From NCBI GenBank assembly GCA_963785425.1, contig CAWAVG010000002.1, positions 62,001 through 126,000 of the forward strand: a stretch of 64,000 nt of DNA. Direction: 5' to 3'. This DNA is from RYN-133 sp963785425 (GTDB lineage Bacteria; Actinomycetota; Actinomycetes; Mycobacteriales; Jatrophihabitantaceae). The translations under genes and the position numbers were made by a program. The notes below the pieces were generated by a model that did not search any database, had not been told where the DNA came from, and saw only the letters and a program-made list of their open reading frames with translations. Positions 45,416 to 54,768 of the stretch are shown piece after piece; position 1 is the stretch's first letter, and each line of letters starts with the position of its first letter.

Positions 45416-46419
45416 CCCGACCCTCCGTTGACGTGCTTCCACAGGGCCAGCTCGTTGAGGTCGCCGCGTCCGGTCAGGGTGCCGTGCGCGGGGTCGTAGG
45501 CGTTGATCAGATTGCCGACGGCCAGGGGTGCGGCCCGTACGGCCGCCGCGAGCGAGGCGCGTTCGGTCTGCAGCACCTGCGTGATCACCGCGAGCTTGCG
45601 CACGTTCGCCGTCAGCGCTGCCCGGTGCGCGAGGATGAACTGCCGCACGGTTGCCAGGGCCCGGCTCAGATCGTGCAGGGCGAGCGCGAACGACTCGCGA
45701 TCGCGGGCGAGCACGTCGGAGACCGCGGCCAGCGACGTGTTCAGGCCGCGCACGCTGCTGTCGTCGGCCGCGAGGGTGCGTGTGAAGGTCGCGAGATTGC
45801 TGATCGTCTTGAACAGATCGCCCCGGTGGTTGGCGAGCGTGCCTGCAGCCGCGCCGAGGCGTTGCAGCGTGCGGTGCAGCGCAGCGCCGTTGCCGCGCAG
45901 GTTCGCCGCGCCGACGTTGAGCAGGTCCGCCAGCGCGCCGTGCCGGTTCGCGCCCTGCGGCCCGAGCGCTTTGGTGAACTGGATGACGCTGTTCGTGAGC
46001 TGGTCGATCTCGACGGACGTGGCAGTTCGCGCGACCGGGATCACCGCGCCGTCGGCGAGTTTCGGTCCGGAGCTGTAGACGCCGGTCAGCTGCACGTAGC
46101 GGTCGCTGACCAGGCTCGGCGAGATGATGACGGCGTGCGTGTTCGCGGCAATCGACACACCGTGGTCGAGATGCATGTCGATCTCGACCTCGGTGCCGCG
46201 CGGGACGACGTCGTCGACCGTTCCGACGGGCACGCCCAGCACGCGCACGTCGGAGCCGGGGTACACGCCGACCGATTCGGTGAACATCGCCTTGAAGTGC
46301 GTCTGGTCGGCGCGTCCGCTGACGAACCACCAGAACGCACCGCCCATCGCGGCCACGATCACCAGCGCGCCGATGACCGTGAGTGCCACCACCCTGTTCG
46401 AACGTGCCATGGCGCTCAC
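45412..46419 (-). CDS. mceD: MCE family protein D
   Basis: A 335-residue Mce subunit with an N-terminal membrane helix (about 10-32), an MCE domain at about 40-125 (ESVGVYPGSDVRVLGVPVG, SDRYVQLTG) and a long helical segment. GTG 46419 overlaps the mceC stop (GTGA) and is preferred for coupling; ATG 46410 three codons later is an alternative. It ends in an overlap with mceE. Confidence 0.92.
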   Translation of the reverse strand: MSAMARSNRVVALTVIGALVIVAAMGGAFWWFVSGRADQTHFKAMFTESVGVYPGSDVRVLGVPVGTVDDVVPRGTEVEIDMHLDHGVSIAANTHAVIISPSLVSDRYVQLTGVYSSGPKLADGAVIPVARTATSVEIDQLTNSVIQFTKALGPQGANRHGALADLLNVGAANLRGNGAALHRTLQRLGAAAGTLANHRGDLFKTISNLATFTRTLAADDSSVRGLNTSLAAVSDVLARDRESFALALHDLSRALATVRQFILAHRAALTANVRKLAVITQVLQTERASLAAAVRAAPLAVGNLINAYDPAHGTLTGRGDLNELALWKHVNGGSG

Positions 46420-47429
46420 CCACCGGCCTGCGGCGCACAGTTGCGCTGCGCCGTCGAGTTCAGCTGCGGGTCGCCGTTGGCAGCGAAGAGACCGCACAGG
46501 TACACATCCAGCCACGGACCGCTGCCGACGGCGTCGTTGAGCAACGTGTAGTACGGGCCGATCAGCCGCAGGGCATTGTCGAGGTTCCCCTGGTTGCGTT
46601 CGAGGATGTCGGTGACGCGCGAGAGTTGCGCAAGCGCCGGACGCAGTGACGCGTCGTTGTCGTGGACGAGACCGATCAGCTGCGCGCTCAGCTTCTGCGT
46701 CCCGCTCAGCAGGGTGGTGATCGCGGCGCTTCGTCCCTGCAGTTCGCGCAGCAGCAGGTTTCCGTCGCGGATGAGCGCATCGATGTGGGGATCGTTGCGC
46801 GACAGGACGTCGGTGATGCGTCTCGTGTTCTGTACGAGCAGGCCCAGTGCGTTGTCACGCGAGGCGATGGTCTGCGACAGCCGCGAGAGGCCGTTGAGGC
46901 TCGCCTTGACGACCGACGGTGTGTTGCGGAAGGCGCCCGCCATCGCGGTGAAGCTGCGAGCCAATTGCGCGCTGTCGATCTGGCCGAACGTGCCGCCGAG
47001 GCCCTGCAGTGCCGTGGTCACGTCGTACGGCGCCGTGGTGCGCTCGACAGGGATGGCGGTACCGGGATCCAAGGCTTTGGCGCCCAACGGGTCGACCGCG
47101 AGGTACTTCTGCCCCAGCAATGTCTTGATCTTGATCGCGGCCGTGCTCTGGTCGCCGATCCAGGTGCTGTCGACGTCGAAGTCGACACGGACGTGAGTGC
47201 CCTCGAGGGAGATGTCCGAGACCTTGCCGACCGATACCCCGGCGACGCGGACGTCGTCGCCGCTGCGTAGCCCGGCCGCCTCGGTGAAGTCGGCGTGGTA
47301 GCCGGTCGACGTGTCGACGAACGGCAATTGGTTCCAGTAGAAGGCGCCCAGGACGACGAGGACGGTTGTGAGCAGCCCGATCACCGCGATGGCGACCGGG
47401 TTGCGTTCGTTGAAGGAGCGGAATGCCAT
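46416..47429 (-). CDS. mceC: MCE family protein C
   Basis: A 337-residue Mce subunit starting MAFRSFNERNPVAIAVIGLL. The membrane anchor is at about 11-31. The MCE domain (about 40-120) contains EAAGLRSGDDVRVAGVSVGK and LGQKYLAVDP. Helical repeats then run to residue 300, and the C-terminus has a paired-cysteine region (LCGLFAANG, RNCAPQ). Start and stop overlap mceB and mceD. Confidence 0.93.
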   Translation of the reverse strand: MAFRSFNERNPVAIAVIGLLTTVLVVLGAFYWNQLPFVDTSTGYHADFTEAAGLRSGDDVRVAGVSVGKVSDISLEGTHVRVDFDVDSTWIGDQSTAAIKIKTLLGQKYLAVDPLGAKALDPGTAIPVERTTAPYDVTTALQGLGGTFGQIDSAQLARSFTAMAGAFRNTPSVVKASLNGLSRLSQTIASRDNALGLLVQNTRRITDVLSRNDPHIDALIRDGNLLLRELQGRSAAITTLLSGTQKLSAQLIGLVHDNDASLRPALAQLSRVTDILERNQGNLDNALRLIGPYYTLLNDAVGSGPWLDVYLCGLFAANGDPQLNSTAQRNCAPQAGG

Positions 47430-48466
47430 CAGCCCTGGCACCTCGCTTCGACCGGCTGCACGCCGACACCGCCGTAGTAGCCGGCGGGAACGGGGATTCG
47501 TCCCGTGATCGAGCACAGGTAGCTGTTGACCCACGAGCCGTACGAGGCCAGTCGCCCGACCCGATCGAGCTTGGTCGGCAGGTTGTGCAGCGCGCGCTCG
47601 ACGGTCGGCCCGTTGTCGGCGAGGTTCTTCGACAGCCGGCCCAGCGAGATGATCGAGTGTTGCAGCGCGGGTCGCCCGGCCTGGAGCAGACCGGCCACGC
47701 TCGTGGTGAGGCCGGCGAGACTGCTCACGGCCGAGCCGAGCGCGCCGCGGTCCTGCGCGAGTCCGCTGACCAGTTGTTGCAGTGTGACGACGATCGTCGA
47801 CAACCCGCTGCGGCGGGCGTTGACCGTCTTGAGCACGCGGGTGAGGTTGTCGATCACCGCGCCGATGACGTGGTCGCGGTCGGCCAGCGCGTTGGTCAAC
47901 GACGCGGTGTGCGCGACCAGATCGCCGACGGTGCCGCCCTGACCCTGGAAGATCTGGATGATCTCGTACGAGAGCGCGTTGATCTGCTTCGGGTCAAGTG
48001 CCGAGAACAGCGGCTGGAAGCCGTTGAACAGGGTCGTGAGATCCAGCGCTGGCGTGGTGCGACCGAGACCGAGTGTGCGTCCGGACGGCCAGGTCTGATC
48101 GGGCGATCCGGCACCCTGGTCGAGTTCGATGTAGCGCTGCCCGACGAGATTGCGGAACAGGATCGTCGCGTGCACCGTGTCGGCGAGCCGCACTCCGGAC
48201 GAGATCTCGAAGCTCACCTCGGCGTCGCGCCGGTTGGCCACGGCGATGTCGGTGACGGTGCCGATGCGCACCCCGGCCATGCGTACGTCGTCGCCCGTAC
48301 TGAGCGCGGTGACGTCACTGAACAGCGCGTGATAGGTCTTCTGTGAGCCGCCCGTCGTCTGGTTGGTGATCGTGGCGAGCAGGATTCCGGTCGCGATCAC
48401 CGTCACGACGATGAAGACCGCGCTCTTGATCAGTGGTGCGCCCAGACCGCGCAGTGAGCGGCTCAT
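47429..48466 (-). CDS. mceB: MCE family protein B
   Basis: A 345-residue Mce subunit. The membrane anchor is at about 14-33. The MCE domain covers about 42-125 (TALSTGDDVRMAGVRIGTVT, VGQRYIELDQG), followed by helices. The C-terminus has SYLCSITG and VEARCQG, two cysteines that could pair as in mceC. The start overlaps the mceA stop (ATGA). Part of the heterohexamer expected to form a lipid tunnel. Confidence 0.93.
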   Translation of the reverse strand: MSRSLRGLGAPLIKSAVFIVVTVIATGILLATITNQTTGGSQKTYHALFSDVTALSTGDDVRMAGVRIGTVTDIAVANRRDAEVSFEISSGVRLADTVHATILFRNLVGQRYIELDQGAGSPDQTWPSGRTLGLGRTTPALDLTTLFNGFQPLFSALDPKQINALSYEIIQIFQGQGGTVGDLVAHTASLTNALADRDHVIGAVIDNLTRVLKTVNARRSGLSTIVVTLQQLVSGLAQDRGALGSAVSSLAGLTTSVAGLLQAGRPALQHSIISLGRLSKNLADNGPTVERALHNLPTKLDRVGRLASYGSWVNSYLCSITGRIPVPAGYYGGVGVQPVEARCQG

Positions 48467-49695
48467 TTGAGACTCACCCGTGTGCCCCGCAGTTCCGGAC
48501 CGAGCATCAGGCTGCCCCACTTGGGGAACTGGCTCGGTTGTTCACCGACGCTGGGCGCAACCAGTTCGGCGATGACCTGGTTCTCCTGCGGCGAGTTCTC
48601 CGTCCCGATGCCGGCACCACGCGAGAGCACCGCCCCCACCGCCGGGCTGTTGGCGGCGGCCACCGACACCTGCGGACAGCGCGGTGGACCGGAGGCGGTG
48701 AACGCCGCGCCTGTCGAGTAGGGACGCCGGGCCGGCACGACCTGCAGCGTGACGTGCAGGCCGGGCTCGCCCGTGCCCGAACCGAGCGCCCGGTCCATCA
48801 CCGGGATGAAGTCGACCAGGGTCCGGCTCAGGCACGGGAACTCGCTCGAGTACTTCGCGAGCACCTGCAGCGTCGGCACGCTGTCGCGCGAGAGCGTGAT
48901 GAGGTTCGACGAGTTGGTCTCGGTGAAGCCCGAATAGCGGTTGGACGCGTCCGTCACCGACTGCAGCAGGTCGACGAACTGGGCGCGTTCCTGCACGAGG
49001 GTCCGGTTGACCGTGGTGAAGTTGCGCAGCGCCTGCAACAGATCGGGAGCGGCGTCGGAATACGTGTGGGCGACCGAGGCGAAGCGGGTGATGTCGTCGG
49101 CCAGCTGCGGCACCTGTGGCGCGAACCGGTGCAGGTAGTGCGCGAGTGTGTCGATCGTGTCGCCGATCGCATTGCCCTCGTTGCGCAGCGCGGCGGCGAA
49201 CGCGCCGAGTGTCTGCGCCAGCTGCGCGGGACGCACGGCCTGCAGCACGCGGAGCAGGTTCGAGAACACGTCCTGCAATTCGGTGCCCGCCGCGGAGCCG
49301 TCAGAGCGGATGACCGCGCCGTCGTGCAGGTGCGACGGGCTCGGCGCCGCGGGCATGACGATGTTGACGAACCGCTGTCCGAACAGCGTCTTCGGCAGCA
49401 GCTGGGCGGTGACGTTCGACGGCAGCCGCGCCCCCTGCGACGGATCGAGCGCGAGGTCGATCTTGGCGCCGTTGCCGGTCGAACTGATCGAGCTCACCGA
49501 CCCGACGACCACGCCGCGCACCTCGACGTCGGCGCCGTCCTGCAGCTGCGTGCCGGCGTCGGGCGCGGTCAGGCTCACGTCCATCGTCGACGTGAAGTCC
49601 TTGCGGTACACCATGATCGACAGCGCGATCAGTGCCGCGATGAGCACGAGGTACGCGCAGCCGACGATGAGATCGCGGACGAAGTGTTGCCTCAT
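48463..49695 (-). CDS. mceA: MCE family protein A
   Basis: A 410-residue Mce subunit, first of six. The membrane anchor is at about 8-30. The MCE domain covers about 38-120 (DAGTQLQDGADVEVRGVVVG, FGQRFVNIVMP), followed by a helical region and an extended C-terminal domain (300-410) with a CLSR/RCPQ cysteine pair, as in other MceA proteins. It follows the second YrbE gene by 10 bases. Specific lipid substrate (sterol, fatty acid or other) is not predictable. Confidence 0.93.
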   Translation of the reverse strand: MRQHFVRDLIVGCAYLVLIAALIALSIMVYRKDFTSTMDVSLTAPDAGTQLQDGADVEVRGVVVGSVSSISSTGNGAKIDLALDPSQGARLPSNVTAQLLPKTLFGQRFVNIVMPAAPSPSHLHDGAVIRSDGSAAGTELQDVFSNLLRVLQAVRPAQLAQTLGAFAAALRNEGNAIGDTIDTLAHYLHRFAPQVPQLADDITRFASVAHTYSDAAPDLLQALRNFTTVNRTLVQERAQFVDLLQSVTDASNRYSGFTETNSSNLITLSRDSVPTLQVLAKYSSEFPCLSRTLVDFIPVMDRALGSGTGEPGLHVTLQVVPARRPYSTGAAFTASGPPRCPQVSVAAANSPAVGAVLSRGAGIGTENSPQENQVIAELVAPSVGEQPSQFPKWGSLMLGPELRGTRVSLK

Positions 49696-49705
49696 GTCGG
49701 GGTGC

Positions 49706-50542
49706 TCATCCCGCGATCCGGACGGTGGTCGTCGTGCCCCAGATGGCGAGCGAGAGGAAGAAGTCGAGGACGTTCACAGCGACGATCGACAGCCGCACCG
49801 CCCGTCCGACCGCCCGGCCGACACCGGCCGGGCCGCCCGACGCCGTGTAGCCGTAGTAGCAGTGGATCAGGATGATGACTATCGCGAAACCGATCACCTT
49901 CAGGAAGGACAAGAACACGTCGACCGGTGGTAGGAACAGCGCGAAGTAGTGGTCGTAGGTGCCGGCGCTCTGGCCGTAGACGTAGACGACGACGAGGCGC
50001 GAGCCGAGATAGGACGTGAGCAGTCCGATCGCGTACAGCGGGATCACCGCGACGAGGCCGGCGATGACGCGGCAGGTCACGAGGTACGGGATGCTCCGCA
50101 CGCCCATGACCTCGAGCGCATCGATCTCTTCGTTGATGCGCATCGCGCCGAGCTGCGCGGTGAACCCGGAGCCGACCGTCGCGGCGAGCGCGAGGCTGCC
50201 GACGAGCGGCGCGATCTCACGGGTGTTGAAGTACGCCGAGATGAACCCGGTCAGCGCCGACGTCCCGAGCTGATCGAGGGCCGCGTAACCCTGCAGGCCG
50301 ACGACGCTGCCGGTGAACAGGCTCAGCGCCACCATCACGCCGATCGTGCCGCCGACGACCGCCAGCGCACCCGACCCGAAGCTGACCTCCGACAGCAGCC
50401 GGACGATCTCGCGCCGGTAGCGAGCGGTCGCCTTCGGGATCTCACGCAGCGCATTCGCGTGGAAGATCAGTTGCTTGCCGAGATCGGCGACGGATTCCGC
50501 GCGGCGCGTGACCGCGCGGTTGATCCGCTCGGTGTAGGCCAT
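49706..50542 (-). CDS. YrbE-type ABC permease, second
   Basis: A 278-residue MlaE-like permease with about five membrane segments after an N-terminal amphipathic region. The signature is GSGFTAQLGAMRINEEIDALEVMGV, where the EEIDAL loop contacts the ATPase. It is 1 base downstream of the first YrbE gene. The pair forms the membrane channel of the Mce importer. The ATPase (MceG/Mkl) is not encoded in this window, as in most actinobacteria where it is unlinked. Confidence 0.94.
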   Translation of the reverse strand: MAYTERINRAVTRRAESVADLGKQLIFHANALREIPKATARYRREIVRLLSEVSFGSGALAVVGGTIGVMVALSLFTGSVVGLQGYAALDQLGTSALTGFISAYFNTREIAPLVGSLALAATVGSGFTAQLGAMRINEEIDALEVMGVRSIPYLVTCRVIAGLVAVIPLYAIGLLTSYLGSRLVVVYVYGQSAGTYDHYFALFLPPVDVFLSFLKVIGFAIVIILIHCYYGYTASGGPAGVGRAVGRAVRLSIVAVNVLDFFLSLAIWGTTTTVRIAG

Positions 50543-50543
50543 C

Positions 50544-51395
50544 TCAGGCGCCCTTCGCAGGGAAGAGCTGCAGATAGATGCTCGAGACGACGAGGTTGAT
50601 CATGAACGTCAATACGAACGTGATCACGACAGACTGGTTGACCGCGTCGCCGACGCCCTTGGGCCCCGGTGCCGGATGCAGCCCGCGGTACGCCGCGACC
50701 ACGCCGGCGACGAAGCCGAAGATCAGCGCCTTCACCTCGCCCACCCACAGGTCGGACGGCTGCGCCAGCGCGGCGAAGCTGGCGAGATACGCACCCGGTG
50801 TGCCGCCCTGCAGCACCACGTTGAACCCGTAGCCGCCGACGACTCCGACGACCGAGACCATGCCGTTGAGCAGGACTGCCACGAGCATCGCAGCCAGCAC
50901 CCGCGGCACGACCAGCCGCTGGATCGGGGAGATGCCGAGCACGGCCATGGCGTCGATCTCGTCGCGGATCGTACGTGCGCCGAGATCGGCGCAGATGGCC
51001 GAGCCGGCCGCACCGGAGATCATGAGCGCGGTGACGATCGGGCTGGCCTGCTGGATGACGGCGAGCACGCTCGCGGCGCCGGTGAACGACTGCGCGCCGA
51101 TCTGCACCGTGAGCGAGCCGAGCTGCAGCGCGATGACCGCGCCGAACGGGATGGCGACCAGCGCGGCCGGCAGCACGGACACGCTGGCGACGAACCAGAA
51201 CTGCTCGATAAGTTCACGCACCTGGAACGGGCGGCGGAAGGTGAGCCGCACGACCTCCAGCCCGAGCGCGAACAGCTTGCCGACGTGCGTGAGCGTGCGC
51301 GTGACGAAGCCGGGACGGACGTGCTCGACGGTGGCCGGGACGCGCGACGGCGGCTCGGCAGGGGGGTCGGGATCGAGAAGCTCGGTGAGTGTCAC
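50544..51395 (-). CDS. YrbE-type ABC permease, first
   Basis: A 283-residue MlaE-like permease, first gene of the mce operon. It has a cytosolic N-terminus with DPDPPAEPPSRVPATV and membrane segments at about 70-90, 100-125, 160-180, 200-225 and 250-272. The coupling loop is GSAICADLGARTIRDEIDAM. Its start is 308 bases from the divergent PucR-type regulator, and the shared region holds a perfect palindrome. Confidence 0.94.
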   Translation of the reverse strand: MTLTELLDPDPPAEPPSRVPATVEHVRPGFVTRTLTHVGKLFALGLEVVRLTFRRPFQVRELIEQFWFVASVSVLPAALVAIPFGAVIALQLGSLTVQIGAQSFTGAASVLAVIQQASPIVTALMISGAAGSAICADLGARTIRDEIDAMAVLGISPIQRLVVPRVLAAMLVAVLLNGMVSVVGVVGGYGFNVVLQGGTPGAYLASFAALAQPSDLWVGEVKALIFGFVAGVVAAYRGLHPAPGPKGVGDAVNQSVVITFVLTFMINLVVSSIYLQLFPAKGA

Positions 51396-51703
51396 CGCGG
51401 GGCCGCCGGGCCGGCTGCGATCGCCGGCGGAGCCGACGTCAGGGCAGCAGGCAACCCGAGCGCGCCAGCGCGAAGTTCACGTGCCCGATTCACTACAGCT
51501 CCACCGGGCGGAACCCTAGAGAAGGGTCGACCGGCGAACAAGCGCGGGGGCTGCCGATTCGGTCGCGCGACGGCATCGAGACCCACCGGCTTTGGACCAG
51601 CGTCCAAAATCGATCCCGACGTGTGCGACAAATACCGTCAATTCGCACTCCGGACGCTCAGGTGAGTGCGCTACGTTCGCAGTTCACAAAGATCGGACGT
51701 GGG
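51396..51703. other. Divergent promoter region of mce operon and PucR-type gene
   Basis: 308 gene-free bases between the first YrbE start (minus) and the regulator start (plus). They contain the palindrome at 51591-51608. The right third (about 51600-51690) is noticeably more AT-rich than the surroundings, as expected of promoters. No clear -10/-35 pair was singled out. Confidence 0.6.
51591..51608. promoter_or_regulatory. Perfect 7-4-7 palindrome, candidate operator
   Basis: TTTGGAC-CAGC-GTCCAAA lies in the divergent mce/pucR-type promoter region, 95 bases before the regulator start and 196 bases before yrbE. Its symmetry and location fit a binding site for a dimeric regulator, most simply the adjacent PucR-type protein. 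No consensus for that protein is known to me. Confidence 0.55.
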
Positions 51704-53017
51704 ATGACGTCGACGCGCAGTGTCGGGCCGCCGGGAAGGCGCCATGCGTCGAGCCGGTCGTCCGCCGGTGCCGCGGTCGCTGCTGTGCCGCTCGCGCCCG
51801 CTGCGCCGGGGTCGACCCCACTCGCCACCGACCTGCGGCTGCCGCGGCGCTGGATCGAGACCGTGCTCCCTGCCGAACTGCCGCAGATCGCCCGCGAGAT
51901 CAGCCGGCGCATCCAGACCGACATCCCCGATTACCGCTGGGCCGCCGAGGGCGAGCACGTCCGCTCGCTGCGCGAGAGCACGGAGAAGGCAGTGCTCACC
52001 TTCGTCACGCAGATCTTCCGTACCGGCGAACTCACGGCCGAGGCCGAGGAGTTCTTCCGCAGCCGGGGGCGCATCGAGGCCAACGAGGGACGCCCGCTCG
52101 AAGCATTGTTGGAGGCGTTCCGGCTGGGGTCGCTGGTTGCCTGGCGGCGCATCGTCGCCGCGACCGAGCGTGACCCGCTGCCGAGCGAGGTCGTCGGCCG
52201 GCTAGCCGATCTGCTGTTCAGCTTCGGCGATCGGTTGGCCCGGTTGGCCGGCGAAGGCTTTGCCGAGGCCGGCAACGATGTCGATGCGCACGCGCGGTTG
52301 CGCACGCGGTTGCTGCGGATGATTCTCGGCCAGCCGGCCGTGCCCGCGGACTCGGTGTGCGAGCTGGCCGCACGCACCGGCTGGACGGTGCCGGAGCGCG
52401 TGCTCGTCGTGGAGGTCGACGGCATCGTCGACCCCGGCGGCCTCGCCATGCTGGGACCCGATGCCCTCGTCGACCACGATCAGGTCAAACCGATCGCTGT
52501 TCTTCCGGCTCCGCTCGACGTCGAAGCCCTGACGGCGGCGCTGCGCCGCATCGACGTCCGCGCTGTGGTCGGGTGCACCGTCGCGACGTCGGACGCGCCG
52601 AAGTCGTTGCGGTGGGCCCGGCTCGCCGCACGCCTGCGCGACGACGGCGTGCTGCCGGACGCGCGGCTCACGGTGTGCGACGACAACGCGCCGACGCTTT
52701 TGCTGCATGCGGACCCGTCGGTGGGCGATGTGCTTGTCGAGCGCCGGCTCGGCCCGCTCGCGGGCGTGCCCCTGCCCCGCCGGCTCAAGTTCGCGCGGCT
52801 GCTGGCCGCGTGGCTCGAGTACGGGGGCAGCCAGGCCGAACTCGCCCAGACGATGCAGGCGCATCGGCAGACCGTGCACTACCGCATCGGGCGCCTGCAG
52901 GCGATGTTCGGCGACCAGCTGGCCGACCGGGACGCGCGGGTCGAGCTCTTGCTCGCCCTGCGCTGGGTGCTGCCGCAGTGGGAACGCGAAGCGGCCGCCC
53001 TGTCGCCCGGCGGGTGA
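51704..53017 (+). CDS. PucR-type helix-turn-helix regulator
   Basis: A 437-residue regulator from ATG 51704. The N-terminal half is helical (RWIETVLPAELPQIAREISR and later, a RsbT/GGDEF-like PucR pattern). The C-terminal HTH_30 domain is clear: LLAAWLEYGGSQAELAQTMQ followed by AHRQTVHYRIGRLQAMFG. It is divergent from the mce operon and is the likely regulator of it. PucR-type proteins usually activate catabolic operons in response to small molecules. It ends 1 base before the convergent secreted-protein gene. Confidence 0.9.
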   Translation: MTSTRSVGPPGRRHASSRSSAGAAVAAVPLAPAAPGSTPLATDLRLPRRWIETVLPAELPQIAREISRRIQTDIPDYRWAAEGEHVRSLRESTEKAVLTFVTQIFRTGELTAEAEEFFRSRGRIEANEGRPLEALLEAFRLGSLVAWRRIVAATERDPLPSEVVGRLADLLFSFGDRLARLAGEGFAEAGNDVDAHARLRTRLLRMILGQPAVPADSVCELAARTGWTVPERVLVVEVDGIVDPGGLAMLGPDALVDHDQVKPIAVLPAPLDVEALTAALRRIDVRAVVGCTVATSDAPKSLRWARLAARLRDDGVLPDARLTVCDDNAPTLLLHADPSVGDVLVERRLGPLAGVPLPRRLKFARLLAAWLEYGGSQAELAQTMQAHRQTVHYRIGRLQAMFGDQLADRDARVELLLALRWVLPQWEREAAALSPGG

Positions 53018-53830
53018 CTAGTGCTTCGGGGGCCGGCAAGCCCCGCAGTCGTTCTTCTGCTTGGGGTTCCAGGGTGCGAGGTTGCCCTGCAGTTGGTTGA
53101 TCTTGTTACCGGGGCCCGAGATCATCCCCGTCAGGAGCGGATCGAGGTTGTCGCCGCCCGTGCCGCAGCCGGTGAACGGCGGGATCGTCACCCTGCCGTT
53201 GAGCGGGCCGCCCTGGAACAGCGAGTACTTGGGCGACAGCCCGACCAGATTCAGGTGCATCGGCGCGGCGCTGTGGCAGTTCGGCCCCACATCGAGCGGT
53301 ACCTGATCGACGCGCACGTTCGAGATGCGGACATCGACCGAGCCGATGGCGTGCGTCGGATACGCCTTGAACGGGAACACCGTCTGCGTCTTCGAGTGGA
53401 CGACGATGGGCTCGTAGAGGCCGTTGCGCTTCAGTTGTGTCAGGTGCAGGTCGGCCGTGATCGGGATCGCGCCGAAGCTGAGGACGCTGCTGTGTGCCAC
53501 GGGGAAGGTCCCGAACTGAGCGTGCGGACCGATGTGGGTCACTGCCCAGGTCGCCGTGGTGGCGAAGATGATGTGGTTCTTGATGTGGAATGTCTCGTTC
53601 GCGTATGCCCGGAGCAGAGTCCGCGGCAGGGTGACGACCGTCTTCGCCTTGCCCACGGTCGCCGTTCCGTCGACCAGCACGCCGGCGTCGGAGCCACCCT
53701 GGATCGCAGGGATGCCCGGGTGCGGCGCCTGCTTGATGTGCGGTGCCGGTGCTGCGCCGGCGGAGCCGAACGTGGCCAGGACGGTGAGGGTGAGCGCCGC
53801 GACAGCTGCGATCGACCGGCGCGAGACCAT
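53018..53830 (-). CDS. Secreted protein of unknown function
   Basis: A 270-residue protein with a Sec signal (MVSRRSIAAVAALTLTVLAT, cleavage after about AGA 26). The mature part is beta-rich, with DGTATVGKAKTVVTLPRTLL, VDVRISNVRVDQVPLDVG and cysteines at CHSAAP, TGCGTGG and DCGACRPP. No family is recognised. Similar secreted proteins near mce operons occur in other actinobacteria as far as I recall. It abuts the PucR-type gene and could be linked to envelope lipid transport. Confidence 0.8.
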   Translation of the reverse strand: MVSRRSIAAVAALTLTVLATFGSAGAAPAPHIKQAPHPGIPAIQGGSDAGVLVDGTATVGKAKTVVTLPRTLLRAYANETFHIKNHIIFATTATWAVTHIGPHAQFGTFPVAHSSVLSFGAIPITADLHLTQLKRNGLYEPIVVHSKTQTVFPFKAYPTHAIGSVDVRISNVRVDQVPLDVGPNCHSAAPMHLNLVGLSPKYSLFQGGPLNGRVTIPPFTGCGTGGDNLDPLLTGMISGPGNKINQLQGNLAPWNPKQKNDCGACRPPKH

Positions 53831-54086
53831 GCGGGTCAGGCTAGGGCGTCGTGAAATCGGGCGGCAACGCGGTCGTCACCGGGCGCAACCCGGCGAGCTC
53901 GGATTGGGACCGGCGTACCAACCGGGTGTCGCCGTTCCGTACGCAGCGCTCAAGCGGCGGATGAGATTTGCCGGCCGCTGCGGTTTCGTCGGTGCTCCGG
54001 GTTAGCGTGCACAGGCCGGTATCGCGCACCAGGAGGTGCGCTTGATACCTCCCAAATAATCCTTCAGAGAGGATCTGAGCGCGGAC

Positions 54087-54752
54087 ATGATCAAACTGAA
54101 CCTGCGTAAGACCGTCATGGTCGGCATCGCGGCCGGGGCCGCAGTAGGCCTCGTCGCCACCGCCGCCAACGCTGCCGTGCCGACGTACAAGATCACCGCC
54201 GGCTCCAAGACCAGCGGGACGACCACCTACAAGGGCAACGCGGCGGGTACCTCGTCCAAGCCGGCGATCCACTTCACCGACACGACGTCGGGGATCGCCA
54301 CGACGTGTGCCTCGGGCCAGGCCAACGGCACGATGAAGCTGGGCGCACACGTCAGTGGCACCGCCGCCGGCAACATCACCACGACGAAGTTCAACAACTG
54401 CACTGGTCCGGGCGGATTGACGCTGAGCACGACCCAGCCGCCCACGAGCAAGTGGACCATCAACGGTGTGGCCCGTCCCGTGAAGGGTGTAACGAAGGTC
54501 TTCATCGGCAACGTCACCGCGAACGTGTCGACGAACATCGGCTGCAAGTTCACCGTCAAGGGTTCGACCGACGGCACCTACAACAACACGACCGGCAAGC
54601 TTTCGGTCGCGCCGCGCTCCGGCAGTGGCCACGCGCTCAAGGCCACGAACGCGAACGCGTCGTGCCTGGGTCTGGTCAGCAACGGTGACACGCTGGTGTT
54701 CAAGGGCGCCTACGCCGTGACGACACCGACCGGGAAGCTCAAGATCAGCTAG
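54087..54752 (+). CDS. Secreted beta-rich protein of unknown function
   Basis: A 221-residue protein with a signal peptide (MIKLNLRKTVMVGIAAGAAV, cleavage near ANA-AV 29-30) and a Thr/Ser/Gly/Asn-rich mature domain. Four cysteines (TTCASG, NNCTGP, IGCKFT, ASCLGL) could form two disulfides. Codon use is less extreme than in neighbours (more AAC, ACC, AAG for small residues). No family is named. It is divergent from the secreted protein at 53018-53830 and ends at a strong bidirectional hairpin. Confidence 0.8.
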   Translation: MIKLNLRKTVMVGIAAGAAVGLVATAANAAVPTYKITAGSKTSGTTTYKGNAAGTSSKPAIHFTDTTSGIATTCASGQANGTMKLGAHVSGTAAGNITTTKFNNCTGPGGLTLSTTQPPTSKWTINGVARPVKGVTKVFIGNVTANVSTNIGCKFTVKGSTDGTYNNTTGKLSVAPRSGSGHALKATNANASCLGLVSNGDTLVFKGAYAVTTPTGKLKIS

Positions 54753-54768
54753 TCCGAACCGTTCCACC

